DNA from: Mesorhizobium sp. STM 4661
GTDB lineage: Bacteria; Pseudomonadota; Alphaproteobacteria; Rhizobiales; Rhizobiaceae
Direction of reading: 5' to 3'
Length of the DNA: 64,000 nt
NCBI RefSeq assembly: GCF_000359125.1
Contig: NZ_CAAF010000003.1
Location: 1-64,000 of the forward strand
Of the stretch, positions 48,880 through 57,422 are shown piece by piece. A model generated the notes under the pieces. The model was not told the origin of the DNA and did no database searches. It saw only the letters and a list, made by a program, of their open reading frames with translations. Both the position numbers and the translations under genes were made by a program. Every line of letters starts with the position of its first letter. Position 1 is the first letter of the stretch.

Positions 48880-48977
48880 TAATGGTCGTCGCATAGCGGG
48901 CCAGCGCTACCCCAGGGTCTGTCAAATATATAATCATCCCCATAAGATGGGTTCAAACCGTGAACAAAATCTGGCAT
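48876..48977 (-). CDS. Possible 33-residue small protein
   Basis: From the ATG at 48977 it reads MPDFVHGLNPSYGDDYIFDR, then PWGSAGPLCDDHY and a stop. It is rich in acidic and aromatic residues and shares IFD(R/K)P with the fragment at 48493-48618. The DNA of that motif is the repeated 21-mer GATT(A/G)TATATTTGACA(G/A)ACCC. It starts head-on against mmcB. No strong ribosome site. Candidate only. Confidence 0.3.
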   Translation of the reverse strand: MPDFVHGLNPSYGDDYIFDRPWGSAGPLCDDHY

Positions 48978-48987
48978 GGTGCCCGCC

Positions 48988-49488
48988 ATGCCTATCATCT
49001 CTCCTATCCCCCTCAATCCCCTGATCGATGGCCGCCAGTCGGAGCGCGCCATGCTGGTGCGGCGCGGCGTGCAGCGGCTGCTGATGGAGATGGGCGCGCA
49101 TGTGCTGCCCGAAATCTCGCTGGCCACCGGCCGCCGTGCCGACCTCGTCGCGCTGACCCGCCAGGGCGACATCTGGATCATCGAGATCAAATCCTCGATC
49201 GAGGATTTCAGGGTCGACCGCAAATGGCCGGACTATCGGCTGCATTCCGACCGCTTCTTCTTCGCCACCCATCCCGGCGTACCCTCGGAGATCTTTCCCG
49301 AAGAGTGCGGCTTCATCCTCTCCGACGGCTACGGCGCCGAGATCCTGCGCGATGCGCCGGAGCACCGCATGGCGGCGGCAACGCGCAAAGCGCTGATGCT
49401 GAGGATTGCGCGTGCCGGCGCCTCGCGGCTCTTGGCGGCGGAGTTGGCGGGCGTGTCGGTGCCGGCGCTGGACGGGGAGAGCGAGTAG
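48988..49488 (+). CDS. mmcB: MmcB-family DNA repair protein (putative endonuclease)
   Basis: A 166-residue protein of the MmcB family, a PD-(D/E)xK-type nuclease fold described in Caulobacter in DNA-damage response. The motif region ATGRRADLVALTRQGDIWII, then EIKSSIEDFRVDRKWPDYRL, contains the Asp and E-x-K expected of the nuclease core. HSDRFFFATHPGVPSEIFPE follows. The start is placed at the ATG 48988 (MPIISPIPLNPL); an ATG four codons earlier (48976) is possible. SOS regulation is known for the family, but I see no LexA box here. Confidence 0.88.
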   Translation: MPIISPIPLNPLIDGRQSERAMLVRRGVQRLLMEMGAHVLPEISLATGRRADLVALTRQGDIWIIEIKSSIEDFRVDRKWPDYRLHSDRFFFATHPGVPSEIFPEECGFILSDGYGAEILRDAPEHRMAAATRKALMLRIARAGASRLLAAELAGVSVPALDGESE

Positions 49489-49494
49489 CTGGCG

Positions 49495-49713
49495 GTTGGC
49501 GAATGCCGACGCGGCATCCGATCTCCCCCCTTGCGGGGAGATGTCCGGCAGGACAGGGGGAAGGATCGCCGACTTTCGACTTAAACTCCTTCCGAACCGG
49601 GAACTGGCTGAGGACGTGGCTCCGACCGGCTGGCAGGTCGGAGGGACAGCACCCCCCTCTGCCCTGCCGGGCATCTCCCCCGCAAGGGGGGAGATCGGCA
49701 GCTTCGCCGATGG
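49495..49713. repeat. RPE-type palindrome cluster (third copy)
   Basis: Two hairpin units, at about 49521-49560 (CTCCCCCCTTGCGGGGAG, then ATGTCCGGCAGGACAG) and about 49651-49713 (CCCCCTCTGCCCTGCCGG, then CCGCAAGGGGGGAG). They are flanked by TTGGCGAATGCCGA and CGGCAGCTTCGCCGA. They belong to the same family as 20490-20645 and 33577-33735 and fill the gap between the convergent mmcB and nhaA genes. Confidence 0.82.
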
Positions 49714-49715
49714 CT

Positions 49716-50906
49716 CTACTCCTCGCCCTCGTCCGCCACCGCCGGCGCCATCAGCAAGACCGCCGCGCCGAGGATGGCGGCGAGGAAGGAGCCGGCGAGG
49801 ATGCCGACCTTGACCGCGTCCTGCAGCGCCACATCGTTGGCAAAGGCGAGCAGGCCGATGAACAGGCTCATGGTGAAGCCGATGCCGCACAAGAGCGAGA
49901 TGCCGATCATGTGCAGCCAGCCGGCATTGACCGGCAGATCGGCAAAGCCGAGCCTTATGGCGAGCGCGGAAAAGCCGAACACGCCGACCAGCTTGCCGGC
50001 GACGAGGCCGGCGGCGACGCCCAGCGTCAGCGGCTCGACCAGAGCGGCGGGGCTGAGACCGGCGAGCGAGACGCCGGCATTGGCAAAGCCGAAGATCGGA
50101 ATGACGAAGAACGGTACGATCTTGTGCAGGCCGTGTTCGAGCCGGTGCAGCGGCGAACGGTCGAGATCACGGCTGATGCCGGCGGAGCGTTCGAGCGGGA
50201 TGGTCAGCGCCAATGCGACGCCGGCCAGCGTCGCATGCACGCCCGATTTCAGCACCAGCACCCACAGGACGACGCCGAGCACGAGATAGGGCAGCAGGTT
50301 CATCACCCGCATGCGGTTGAGCACGATGAGCACGGCAATGACCGCGAAGGCGGCACCCAGATAGGCCAGCGACAGGCCGCTGGTGTAGAAGATCGCGATG
50401 ATGATGACGGCGCCGAGATCGTCGATGATGGCGAGCGCGGTGAGGAAGATCTTCAGCGAGGCCGGCACGCGGTTGCCGAGCAGCGACAGGACGCCAAGCG
50501 CAAAGGCGATGTCGGTGGCGGTCGGGATCGCCCAGCCGGACAGAGCGGCCGAATTGCCTCTGTTGACGGCGACATAGACCAGTGCGGGAACCATCATGCC
50601 GCCGGCGGCGGCGACGCCGGGCAGGACGCGCCTGGGCCAGGTCGAGAGCTGGCCGTCCAGCATCTCGCGCTTGATCTCCAGGCCGACCAGCAGGAAAAAC
50701 ACCGCCATCAGGCCGTCATTGATCCAGTGCGAGACGCTGAGCGGGCCAAGATAGGCTTGAAGGGCGGAGAAATAGGTTTCAGCCAGCGGCGAATTGGCGA
50801 CGATCAGGGCAAGGGCCGCGGCCGCCATCAGGATGATGCCGCCGGCCGCCTCGCTATCGAGGAATTCGCGGAAAACGGAGACCGGCCGCTGTTTGTCGTC
50901 CTGCAT
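49716..50906 (-). CDS. nhaA: Na+/H+ antiporter NhaA
   Basis: A 396-residue NhaA with about 12 membrane helices. The ion-binding aspartates are in [20 protein letters not shown] (the adjacent DD pair). Also present are [20 protein letters not shown] and [13 protein letters not shown]. The start is the ATG at 50906 with GGAGG six to seven bases upstream. It exports sodium in exchange for protons at alkaline pH or high salt. Single gene; the C-terminal acidic tail ends at 49716. Confidence 0.95.
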   Translation of the reverse strand: MQDDKQRPVSVFREFLDSEAAGGIILMAAAALALIVANSPLAETYFSALQAYLGPLSVSHWINDGLMAVFFLLVGLEIKREMLDGQLSTWPRRVLPGVAAAGGMMVPALVYVAVNRGNSAALSGWAIPTATDIAFALGVLSLLGNRVPASLKIFLTALAIIDDLGAVIIIAIFYTSGLSLAYLGAAFAVIAVLIVLNRMRVMNLLPYLVLGVVLWVLVLKSGVHATLAGVALALTIPLERSAGISRDLDRSPLHRLEHGLHKIVPFFVIPIFGFANAGVSLAGLSPAALVEPLTLGVAAGLVAGKLVGVFGFSALAIRLGFADLPVNAGWLHMIGISLLCGIGFTMSLFIGLLAFANDVALQDAVKVGILAGSFLAAILGAAVLLMAPAVADEGEE

Positions 50907-51002
50907 GTCGCCTCCGTCATGCCCCCAGTCGAACGGAATCACTCCGCAGGATGATGCGCAAACCCCGGCAATGAGGCAAGCGGCCTCTTAAGTCAGCCCT
51001 AG

Positions 51003-51566
51003 TCAGCGCGGGGCGCGCTTGGCCAGTATACGCTGCAGCGTGCGGCGATGCATGTTGAGCCGGCGCGCGGTCTCGGAAACGTTGCGGTCGCACATCTCGT
51101 AGACGCGCTGGATGTGTTCCCAGCGCACGCGGTCGGCCGACATCGGATTTTCCGGCGGGGCGGCGCGTTCGCCTGCCGTGCGGGTGAGCGCCGCAAAAAC
51201 ATCGTCGGCATCGGCCGGCTTCGACAGATAGTCGATGGCCCCGAGCTTCACCGCCGTCACCGCGGTGGCGATATTGCCGTAGCCGGTGAGGATGATGGCG
51301 CGGGCGTCGTCGCGCTTTTCGCGGATGGCGGCGACGACGTCGAGGCCGTTGCCGTCGGCAAGCCGCATGTCGACCACCGCATAGGCAGGCGGATTGGCGC
51401 GCGCCTTGGCCACCGCCTCTTCGACGCTCTCGGCCGTCTCGACCAGGAAACCCCTGGTTTCCATGGCTCGGGCAAGGCGCGTCAGGAACGGCTTGTCGTC
51501 GTCGACGATCAACAGCGAGGTGTCCTCGCCTTCAACCATTGCACCAATCGTTTCGTCGCCACTCAT
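51003..51566 (-). CDS. actR: ActR/RegA-type response regulator
   Basis: A 187-residue response regulator. The receiver has the acidic DDD at 22-24, phospho-acceptor Asp66 in VVDMRLADG, Thr in ILTGYGN and Lys in YLSKPAD. The C-terminal Fis-type helix-turn-helix is NVSETARRLNMHRRTLQRIL, as in RegA/ActR/PrrA. It is the global redox/acid-response regulator of rhizobia, controlling nitrogen and carbon functions. The start is the ATG at 51566. It is 76 bp downstream of its cognate kinase gene on the same strand. Confidence 0.93.
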   Translation of the reverse strand: MSGDETIGAMVEGEDTSLLIVDDDKPFLTRLARAMETRGFLVETAESVEEAVAKARANPPAYAVVDMRLADGNGLDVVAAIREKRDDARAIILTGYGNIATAVTAVKLGAIDYLSKPADADDVFAALTRTAGERAAPPENPMSADRVRWEHIQRVYEMCDRNVSETARRLNMHRRTLQRILAKRAPR

Positions 51567-51642
51567 CGTCTCTGGAATTCCTGCTGCCTGATTTTTACGC
51601 AGATATAGTTTTGGCGCGCCAATGTCCAATTTTTAGCGCCTG

Positions 51643-52968
51643 TCAGGCCGTGTCGAACATGGTGGTCGAAGCCTGCTCGGGATTGAGGAAGACGCTGCGC
51701 GGCCAGGCTATCTGCACGATGGCGCCCTCGCCCAGCCCGCTCGAATTGCGGAAATCGAGCGTGGCGCCCGAACGCTCCAGCAAGGTCTTGGCGATGAACA
51801 GGCCCAGGCCCAGGCCGCCGCCGGCTTCGGTACCCTGGCGCGTCGACATGTAAGGTTCGCCGATGCGGTCGATGATCTCCGCCGGAAAACCCGGTCCGTC
51901 GTCGATGATCGAGAAGGTGACGGCGGCCTCGTCCCAACTCCAGCGTATGGTGACGCTCTTGCGGGCGAAGTCGACGGCATTCTCGACCAGATTGCCGAGG
52001 CCGTAGATGACGCCGGGATTGCGCCGCCCGACCGGTTCCGGGCCGATGCGCTCGCCGGGCCGGAGCCTGATCTGGATGCCGAAATCGCGGTGCGGGGCCG
52101 TCACCTCCTCGACCAGCGAGGTCAGCGGCAGGCGGGAGAGATGCGCCTCGCCCTCGGAGGACAGGCTGGTAAGCCGCTTCAGGATTTCGCGGCAGCGCTC
52201 GCTCTGCGAACGCAGCAGCGTGACGTCCTCGCGGTATTTCGGGTCTGCGCCGAGCGCCTTCTCCATCTCCTTGGCGACCAGCGCGATGGTGGCGAGCGGC
52301 GTGCCCAGTTCATGCGCGGCGGCGGCTGCGAGACCGTCGAGCGCCGACAGATGCTGCTCGCGCTGCAGCACCAGTTCGGTGGCGGCAAGCGCGTTGGCGA
52401 GCAGGCGCGCTTCCTCGGCCACCCGGAAGGCATAGATCGCGGTAAAGGCGATCGAGGAAAACACCGCCATCCACATGCCGGCGACATAGATGAACGGCAC
52501 CTCCAGCGGTGCGCCCTCGTGCCAGGGCAGCGGCAAATGAAAGAAGACCAGAAGGCTTGCCGCCATCATCACCAACGCGCCGAGGACGGCTGTCAGGCGC
52601 AGCGGCAGCGATGCCGCCGAGATGACCACGGGCACTGTCACCAGCACGGAAAAGGGATTGGTCAGGCCGCCGGTCATATAGAGCAGACCGGCAAGCTGAA
52701 GGCTGTCGAAGGTCAGGATGGCAAAGGCCGAAAGCGGGGTCAGGCGGTGCGCCGCCGGATAGCGGAAGGTCAGCAGCAGGTTCATCCAGGCCGAACAGGC
52801 GATCAGCGCGAAGCAGAGGCTGACCGGCAGCGGGAACTTCAGCCCATAGGCAACCACGAGCACCGTCAGGCTCTGGCCGACGATTGCCAGCCAGCGCAGC
52901 CTGATCAGCGTGTTGAGGCGCAGCCGCTGGCTTTGCTGGAAGTCGGGCGCGTGCAGGATGTTGATCAT
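51643..52968 (-). CDS. actS: ActS/RegB-type redox sensor histidine kinase
   Basis: A 441-residue membrane kinase. Six membrane helices lie in the first 185 residues, including the quinone-binding heptad GGLTNPF (about 100-106). The H-box is AAAAHELGTPLA with His219. The redox-active cysteine is Cys259 in SERCREILKRL. N and G boxes are GNLVENAVDFA, DDGPGFP and GGGLGLGLF. All RegB hallmarks are present, so it should respond to the ubiquinone pool. It is paired with actR downstream and preceded by hrpB in the same orientation, 62 bp away. Confidence 0.94.
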   Translation of the reverse strand: MINILHAPDFQQSQRLRLNTLIRLRWLAIVGQSLTVLVVAYGLKFPLPVSLCFALIACSAWMNLLLTFRYPAAHRLTPLSAFAILTFDSLQLAGLLYMTGGLTNPFSVLVTVPVVISAASLPLRLTAVLGALVMMAASLLVFFHLPLPWHEGAPLEVPFIYVAGMWMAVFSSIAFTAIYAFRVAEEARLLANALAATELVLQREQHLSALDGLAAAAAHELGTPLATIALVAKEMEKALGADPKYREDVTLLRSQSERCREILKRLTSLSSEGEAHLSRLPLTSLVEEVTAPHRDFGIQIRLRPGERIGPEPVGRRNPGVIYGLGNLVENAVDFARKSVTIRWSWDEAAVTFSIIDDGPGFPAEIIDRIGEPYMSTRQGTEAGGGLGLGLFIAKTLLERSGATLDFRNSSGLGEGAIVQIAWPRSVFLNPEQASTTMFDTA

Positions 52969-53030
52969 GGCCGGGGATTATAGCCGGGAAAGGGAATGGT
53001 GCGATGGTCCATGATGCTTCGACCCCCGGA

Positions 53031-55493
53031 TCACGTTCCGCGCGGCTTGGCGCGGCTGGTGGCGGTGGCGAGAAGCGGGTTCTCCGGCCAGACATGCCGG
53101 GGATAGCGGCCGCGCATGTCGGTGCGCACATCGGCCCAGGAACCGCGCCAGAAGCCGGGCAGGTCGCGCGTCGTCTGGATCGGCCGGTGCGCCGGCGACA
53201 GAAGTTCGAGCGTCAGCGGCACAGTGCCGCCGGCGATCGCCGGATGCCGGTCGAGACCGAAAAGCTCCTGCACGCGGATCGCCAGCACCGGCCATTCGCC
53301 ATCATAGCGGATCGGCACATGGCTGCCCGACGGCGCGTCGAAATGGGTCGGCGCCAGCGCCTCGACCTTGCGTTGGAGCTCATGCGGAACCAGGGCCATG
53401 AGGCCGGCCGAAAGCACGCCCGGATCGATCGCGGCGAAGGACGCCGAGCCGGAGAGAAAAGGCAGCAGCCAGTCGTCGAGGCCTTCGAGAAGTGCGGCAT
53501 CGGACATGTCGGGCCAGGGCGCGCCAAGACCGCGATGCAGCCAGCCGAGCCGCTGGCGCAGCGTTTGCGCCTCCTTGCTCCACGGCAAAAGCGAGAGGCC
53601 ATGTTCGCGCAAGGCGTCAAGGATGGCGCGGTCCGCATCGGCGCCCGATGGCGCCGGCAGCATGCGTTCGGACAGGGTGATGGCGCCGAGGCGAGCGATC
53701 TCGCGCATGCGCACCGCACGCCTGTCACGGTCGAAGCTGGTTACTCGGCGGACCTCCATCCTGTCGCCCAGCGCAGCGCAGATGTCGACGTCATCGACCG
53801 CGGCCGCCGCGGTGATGCGGGCGTTCTGCGCCTTGCCCTGCAGGTCGGCGACGACGAGCCAGGCCTCGCCGGCCAGCGGATCGGCGGCATCGAGCATGGC
53901 GCCGGAGCCATTGGCCAGCACGAAACGGCCGCGCTCGCCGCGCGCCTTGGCGATACGGTCCGGCCAAGCATGGATGAGGAGGGCGCCGGCGAAAGCCGGC
54001 TCATTGTTTCTCTCGCCACCAGCCTGCCTCGCGAGCCGCTCTGCAAGTTGCCGCGCCGATGTGGCACGCGGCGATCTTTCGGTCCGAAACCGCATCAGCC
54101 GCCGTTCGAGGTCGGCGCCATCGCCACCCAGGCCGCGCTCGGTGAGCAGCACGGCAAGCATTGCCGCTTCCGAGGCCTGGCCGGTCTTGGCCGCTTCAGC
54201 GACCATGTGAGCCAACCGCACCGGCAGCGCCAGCTTGCGCATCGCAGCACCTGATTCCGTCAGGCGCCCTGCCGCGTCGATGGCGTCCAGCGCGCGAAGC
54301 AGCGCCCTTGCCTCGTTGAGCGCCGGGGCCGGCGGCGGATCGAGGAAGGAAAGGCTCGCCGGATCGGCGACGCCGAAGGCGGCGCAATCGAGCAGCAGGC
54401 CGGAAAGGTCGGCCTCGAGGATTTCCGGCGGGGTGAAGGCGGGAAGTGCGGCCGTCTGCTCGGCCCGCCACAGCCGGATGGCGATGCCAGCTTGCGTGCG
54501 CCCGGCACGGCCGGCGCGCTGGTCGGCGGAGGCTCTGCTAACACGCACCGTCTCCAGCCGCGTCAGGCCGCTGGCCGGCTCGTAACGCGGCAGCCGCGAC
54601 AGGCCGGAATCGATGACGACGCGCACGCCGTCGATGGTGATGGAGGTCTCGGCGATCGACGTCGCCAGCACCACCTTGCGGCGGCCGGGCGCAGCCGGCC
54701 TGATCGCCGCATCCTGCGCCTTGCCGTCGAGCTGGCCATAGAGCGGCACGATATCGGTGTCGGCGCCGATGCGGTCCCGCAGTCGCTCGGCGGTGCGCTC
54801 GATCTCGCGCTGGCCGGGCAGGAAGGCAAGCACGCTGCCGCTTTCCTTGGCAAGCGCGGCGCGAATCGCCTTGGCCATGGCGTCCTCTATTGCCGTGCCG
54901 GCCGGCCGCTCGTCGTAGCTTATGTCGACGGGGAAAGCGCGGCCCTCGCTCTCGATCACCGGCGCGTTTGCCAGCAACCGGGATACACGCACGCCGTCAA
55001 GCGTCGCCGACATGACCAGCAAGCGCAAATCGGGCCGCAGCGCGCCCTGCACGTCGAGCGCCAGCGCAAGGCCGAAATCACCGTCGAGCGAGCGCTCGTG
55101 GAATTCGTCGAACAAGACCGCCGAGACATCAGGCAATTCAGGATCGTCGAGGATCATGCGCGACAAGACGCCTTCGGTGACGACGAGGATTTTTGTCCGG
55201 GCCGAAATGCGGCTTTCCATGCGCATGGCGTAGCCGACCGTGCCGCCGGGCTCCTCGCCGATGAGCTCGGCCATGCGGCGGGCGGCGGCGCGGGCGGCGA
55301 GCCGGCGCGGCTCGAGCAGGACGATCCTTCCCGTGCCGAGCCATGGCGCGTCGAGCAGCGCCAGCGGCACCAGCGTCGTCTTGCCGGCGCCAGGCGGCGC
55401 CACCAGCACGGCGCTGTTGGCATGGTCCAGCGCCTCGCTTAGCGCCGGCAGCACGGCGGATACCGGAAGCTCCGGCAAGATTCTTTTGCTCAT
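53031..55493 (-). CDS. hrpB: ATP-dependent helicase HrpB
   Basis: An 820-residue DEAH-type helicase. Walker A is APPGAGKTTLVP, motif II DEFHERS, motif III SATLDG, and motif VI near SADQRAGRAGRTQAG. The long C-terminal HrpB-specific part ends with PIQTTRDLPGFWRGSWADVR. It is full length from MSKRILPELPVSAVLPAL. The role in bacteria is poorly known, with RNA metabolism presumed. Confidence 0.94.
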   Translation of the reverse strand: MSKRILPELPVSAVLPALSEALDHANSAVLVAPPGAGKTTLVPLALLDAPWLGTGRIVLLEPRRLAARAAARRMAELIGEEPGGTVGYAMRMESRISARTKILVVTEGVLSRMILDDPELPDVSAVLFDEFHERSLDGDFGLALALDVQGALRPDLRLLVMSATLDGVRVSRLLANAPVIESEGRAFPVDISYDERPAGTAIEDAMAKAIRAALAKESGSVLAFLPGQREIERTAERLRDRIGADTDIVPLYGQLDGKAQDAAIRPAAPGRRKVVLATSIAETSITIDGVRVVIDSGLSRLPRYEPASGLTRLETVRVSRASADQRAGRAGRTQAGIAIRLWRAEQTAALPAFTPPEILEADLSGLLLDCAAFGVADPASLSFLDPPPAPALNEARALLRALDAIDAAGRLTESGAAMRKLALPVRLAHMVAEAAKTGQASEAAMLAVLLTERGLGGDGADLERRLMRFRTERSPRATSARQLAERLARQAGGERNNEPAFAGALLIHAWPDRIAKARGERGRFVLANGSGAMLDAADPLAGEAWLVVADLQGKAQNARITAAAAVDDVDICAALGDRMEVRRVTSFDRDRRAVRMREIARLGAITLSERMLPAPSGADADRAILDALREHGLSLLPWSKEAQTLRQRLGWLHRGLGAPWPDMSDAALLEGLDDWLLPFLSGSASFAAIDPGVLSAGLMALVPHELQRKVEALAPTHFDAPSGSHVPIRYDGEWPVLAIRVQELFGLDRHPAIAGGTVPLTLELLSPAHRPIQTTRDLPGFWRGSWADVRTDMRGRYPRHVWPENPLLATATSRAKPRGT

Positions 55494-55575
55494 TGTCCTA
55501 GGGGTATACAGCCAGTCGCCAGCGCCCGCATATCAGCGCGCGGGGCTGCCGCGCAACCTGACGATTTGGGTCGGC

Positions 55576-56466
55576 TCAAAGCCGGGTCCGCGAAAACGGG
55601 TTCCAGCGCACGGTGCCGAGCCTTGCCTCCTCGCGCACCATCGTCAAAAGGCCGGAGCCGCCGACGACCGCAAGGCCGACCAGCGACAGCGCGTCCGGAT
55701 ACTCCTGGAAGAACAGCGCGCCGAGGATCACCGCCCAGACGATCTGCGAATAATGCGTCGGCGCGATGCGGTTGGCGGGCGCGTATTTGACGGCAAGTAA
55801 CTGAAGCAACTGCCCGCAGGAGGTGAACGCACCGGAGATCACCAGCCAAGCGAGCTGCCTCGCGTCCGGCAAGGTGAATGAGGTGGCCGCCGCGCCAATG
55901 CCGTTGAAGAACAGGCCGTAGCCGATCAGTACGCCGAGCATGGTCGTGCGCTTTTCCTGCTGGGCAAGCGAGCGCATCAGGATGACGCTGGCGGCGGCAA
56001 GGAAGGCAACGCCGAAGGCGGCGAGGTGGCCGAGATGCAGTTCGCGAAAGCCCGGCCGCACCACCAGCATGACGCCGGCAAAGCCGGCGACCACCGCCAG
56101 CCATCGCCAAGGGCCGACCTTCTCCTTGAGAATGACGGTCGAAAGGATGGTGACGCAGAGCGGCGCCAGGAAGATCAGCGCATAGGCTTCGGCCAGCGGA
56201 ATGGTGGTGAAGGCATAGACGCTGAGCACGCCGGACAATATGCCGGCCCAGGCGCGGGCCTGCACCGCCCAAGGCCGCTTCGTGCGCCAGAAATCCCGCC
56301 AGCGCTCCCCGTTCGGCCTGGTGAAGAGCAGGAAAAAGCCGGCAAACAGCGTCGAGAAGAAGCCGATCTCGAACACGGTGAACTGCCCGCCCAGGCTTTT
56401 GACAACGGCGTCGTTGCACGAATAGCTTGCATAGGCGATCAGGGCGAGCAGGATTCCGTTCGTCAC
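55576..56466 (-). CDS. EamA/DMT-superfamily transporter
   Basis: A 296-residue membrane protein with ten helices in two EamA halves: ILLALIAYASYSCNDAVVKS at the start, AYALIFLAPLCVTILSTVIL in the first half, and TSCGQLLQLLAVKYAPANRI in the second. It resembles the S-adenosylmethionine/drug-metabolite transporter group; the substrate is unknown. Its start at 56466 is only 26 bp from the divergent PIG-L gene start. Confidence 0.88.
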   Translation of the reverse strand: MTNGILLALIAYASYSCNDAVVKSLGGQFTVFEIGFFSTLFAGFFLLFTRPNGERWRDFWRTKRPWAVQARAWAGILSGVLSVYAFTTIPLAEAYALIFLAPLCVTILSTVILKEKVGPWRWLAVVAGFAGVMLVVRPGFRELHLGHLAAFGVAFLAAASVILMRSLAQQEKRTTMLGVLIGYGLFFNGIGAAATSFTLPDARQLAWLVISGAFTSCGQLLQLLAVKYAPANRIAPTHYSQIVWAVILGALFFQEYPDALSLVGLAVVGGSGLLTMVREEARLGTVRWNPFSRTRL

Positions 56467-56492
56467 GTTCTTCCATTTCCGGGGAGAGAGCA

Positions 56493-57182
56493 GTGAAAAT
56501 ATTGGCGCTCGGTGCGCATCCCGACGACATCGAGATCTTCATGCTCGGTACGATGGCCGCCTATGCCACGCAAGGCGCAGAATTGATTTTTGCAATAGCC
56601 ACGGATGGGGCCAGGGGCGGCAAGAGCGATCCGGCAACGCTCGCCCGCGTCCGCCGCGAGGACGCGACGGCCGCGGCGGGCCTGCTTGGCGCCACGCCGC
56701 ACTTTCTCGACTTCCCGGATGGTGCGCTGATTTTCGATGCTGCCCTGATCGCAGCCCTGAAGGCGCTGATCGGCGAGGTGAAACCGGATCTCGCGATTAC
56801 CCATGCGCCAAACGACTACCATGGCGACCACCGCGCGCTGTCGGACGGCGTGCGCATCGCGGCGTCTTTCGCAGTCCCGGTGCTGCATGCCGATACGCTC
56901 GGCGGCACCGGTTTCTCGCCGACGCACTATGTCGACATATCAGTGCATTTCGACCTCAAGGCCAAGGCGATCCGGGCGCATCAATCGCAAGATCCCGAGC
57001 GCTTTGTCGACGCGGCGCGCACGCAGAACGCCTTTCGCGCCGGTCAGTGCAATGGCGCGACCGGTTCCTTCGCCGAGGCGTTTCGCTTCGAGCCGGTCTT
57101 CCCCTTCGCCGACATTCGCGCCTTGCTGCCGCCGGCCCCAGTGATCCGGCCAGTGACGGTCAGCACCAGGACGATGACCTGA
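56493..57182 (+). CDS. PIG-L/LmbE-family deacetylase
   Basis: A 229-residue zinc deacetylase. ILALGAHPDDIEIFMLGTMA carries the His-x-Asp-Asp zinc site, and HAPNDYHGDHRALSDG the second metal histidine. ARGGKSDPATLARVRREDAT is typical. The start is GTG 56493 with GGGGAG about seven bases upstream; an ATG-initiated frame from 56427 overlaps the EamA gene start and is unlikely. It would remove an N-acetyl group from a sugar or glycoconjugate. It lies ahead of the ABC/DHA-kinase operon but 240 bp away, and may not be part of it. Confidence 0.9.
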   Translation: MKILALGAHPDDIEIFMLGTMAAYATQGAELIFAIATDGARGGKSDPATLARVRREDATAAAGLLGATPHFLDFPDGALIFDAALIAALKALIGEVKPDLAITHAPNDYHGDHRALSDGVRIAASFAVPVLHADTLGGTGFSPTHYVDISVHFDLKAKAIRAHQSQDPERFVDAARTQNAFRAGQCNGATGSFAEAFRFEPVFPFADIRALLPPAPVIRPVTVSTRTMT

Positions 57183-57282
57183 GCCAGGCACCGGCGTGCC
57201 GGACGGCGCGAGCGCCGAAACTCCTTAGCCAGCGCCTGACCCGCGCGCGCCATGCTGCGGCGCAGCAACGAATTCGCTTGCC

Positions 57283-57353
57283 TTGTTTAGTAAAAATTGC
57301 ATCACTAAACAAATTACTAAACATCGGCCACGCGATCGCGTTGTCATGTTTAG
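57283..57353. promoter_or_regulatory. Four TTTAG half-sites upstream of the ABC/DhaLM operon
   Basis: TTGTTTAGT (57283-57291) and ACTAAACAA (57304-57312) form a perfect 9-bp dyad with centres 21 bp apart (two helical turns). ACTAAACAT (57316-57324) and ATGTTTAG (57346-57353) form a second dyad. They lie in the only AT-rich stretch of the gap, 70-140 bp before the binding-protein gene. This is a probable operator for a repressor encoded elsewhere. Confidence 0.6.
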
Positions 57354-57422
57354 ACCCCTGAGGAGGGGGGTTGAGGTTCTTGAAACCGTCATCCGGACGC
57401 GTTTCGCAAATGGGAGGAAGGC

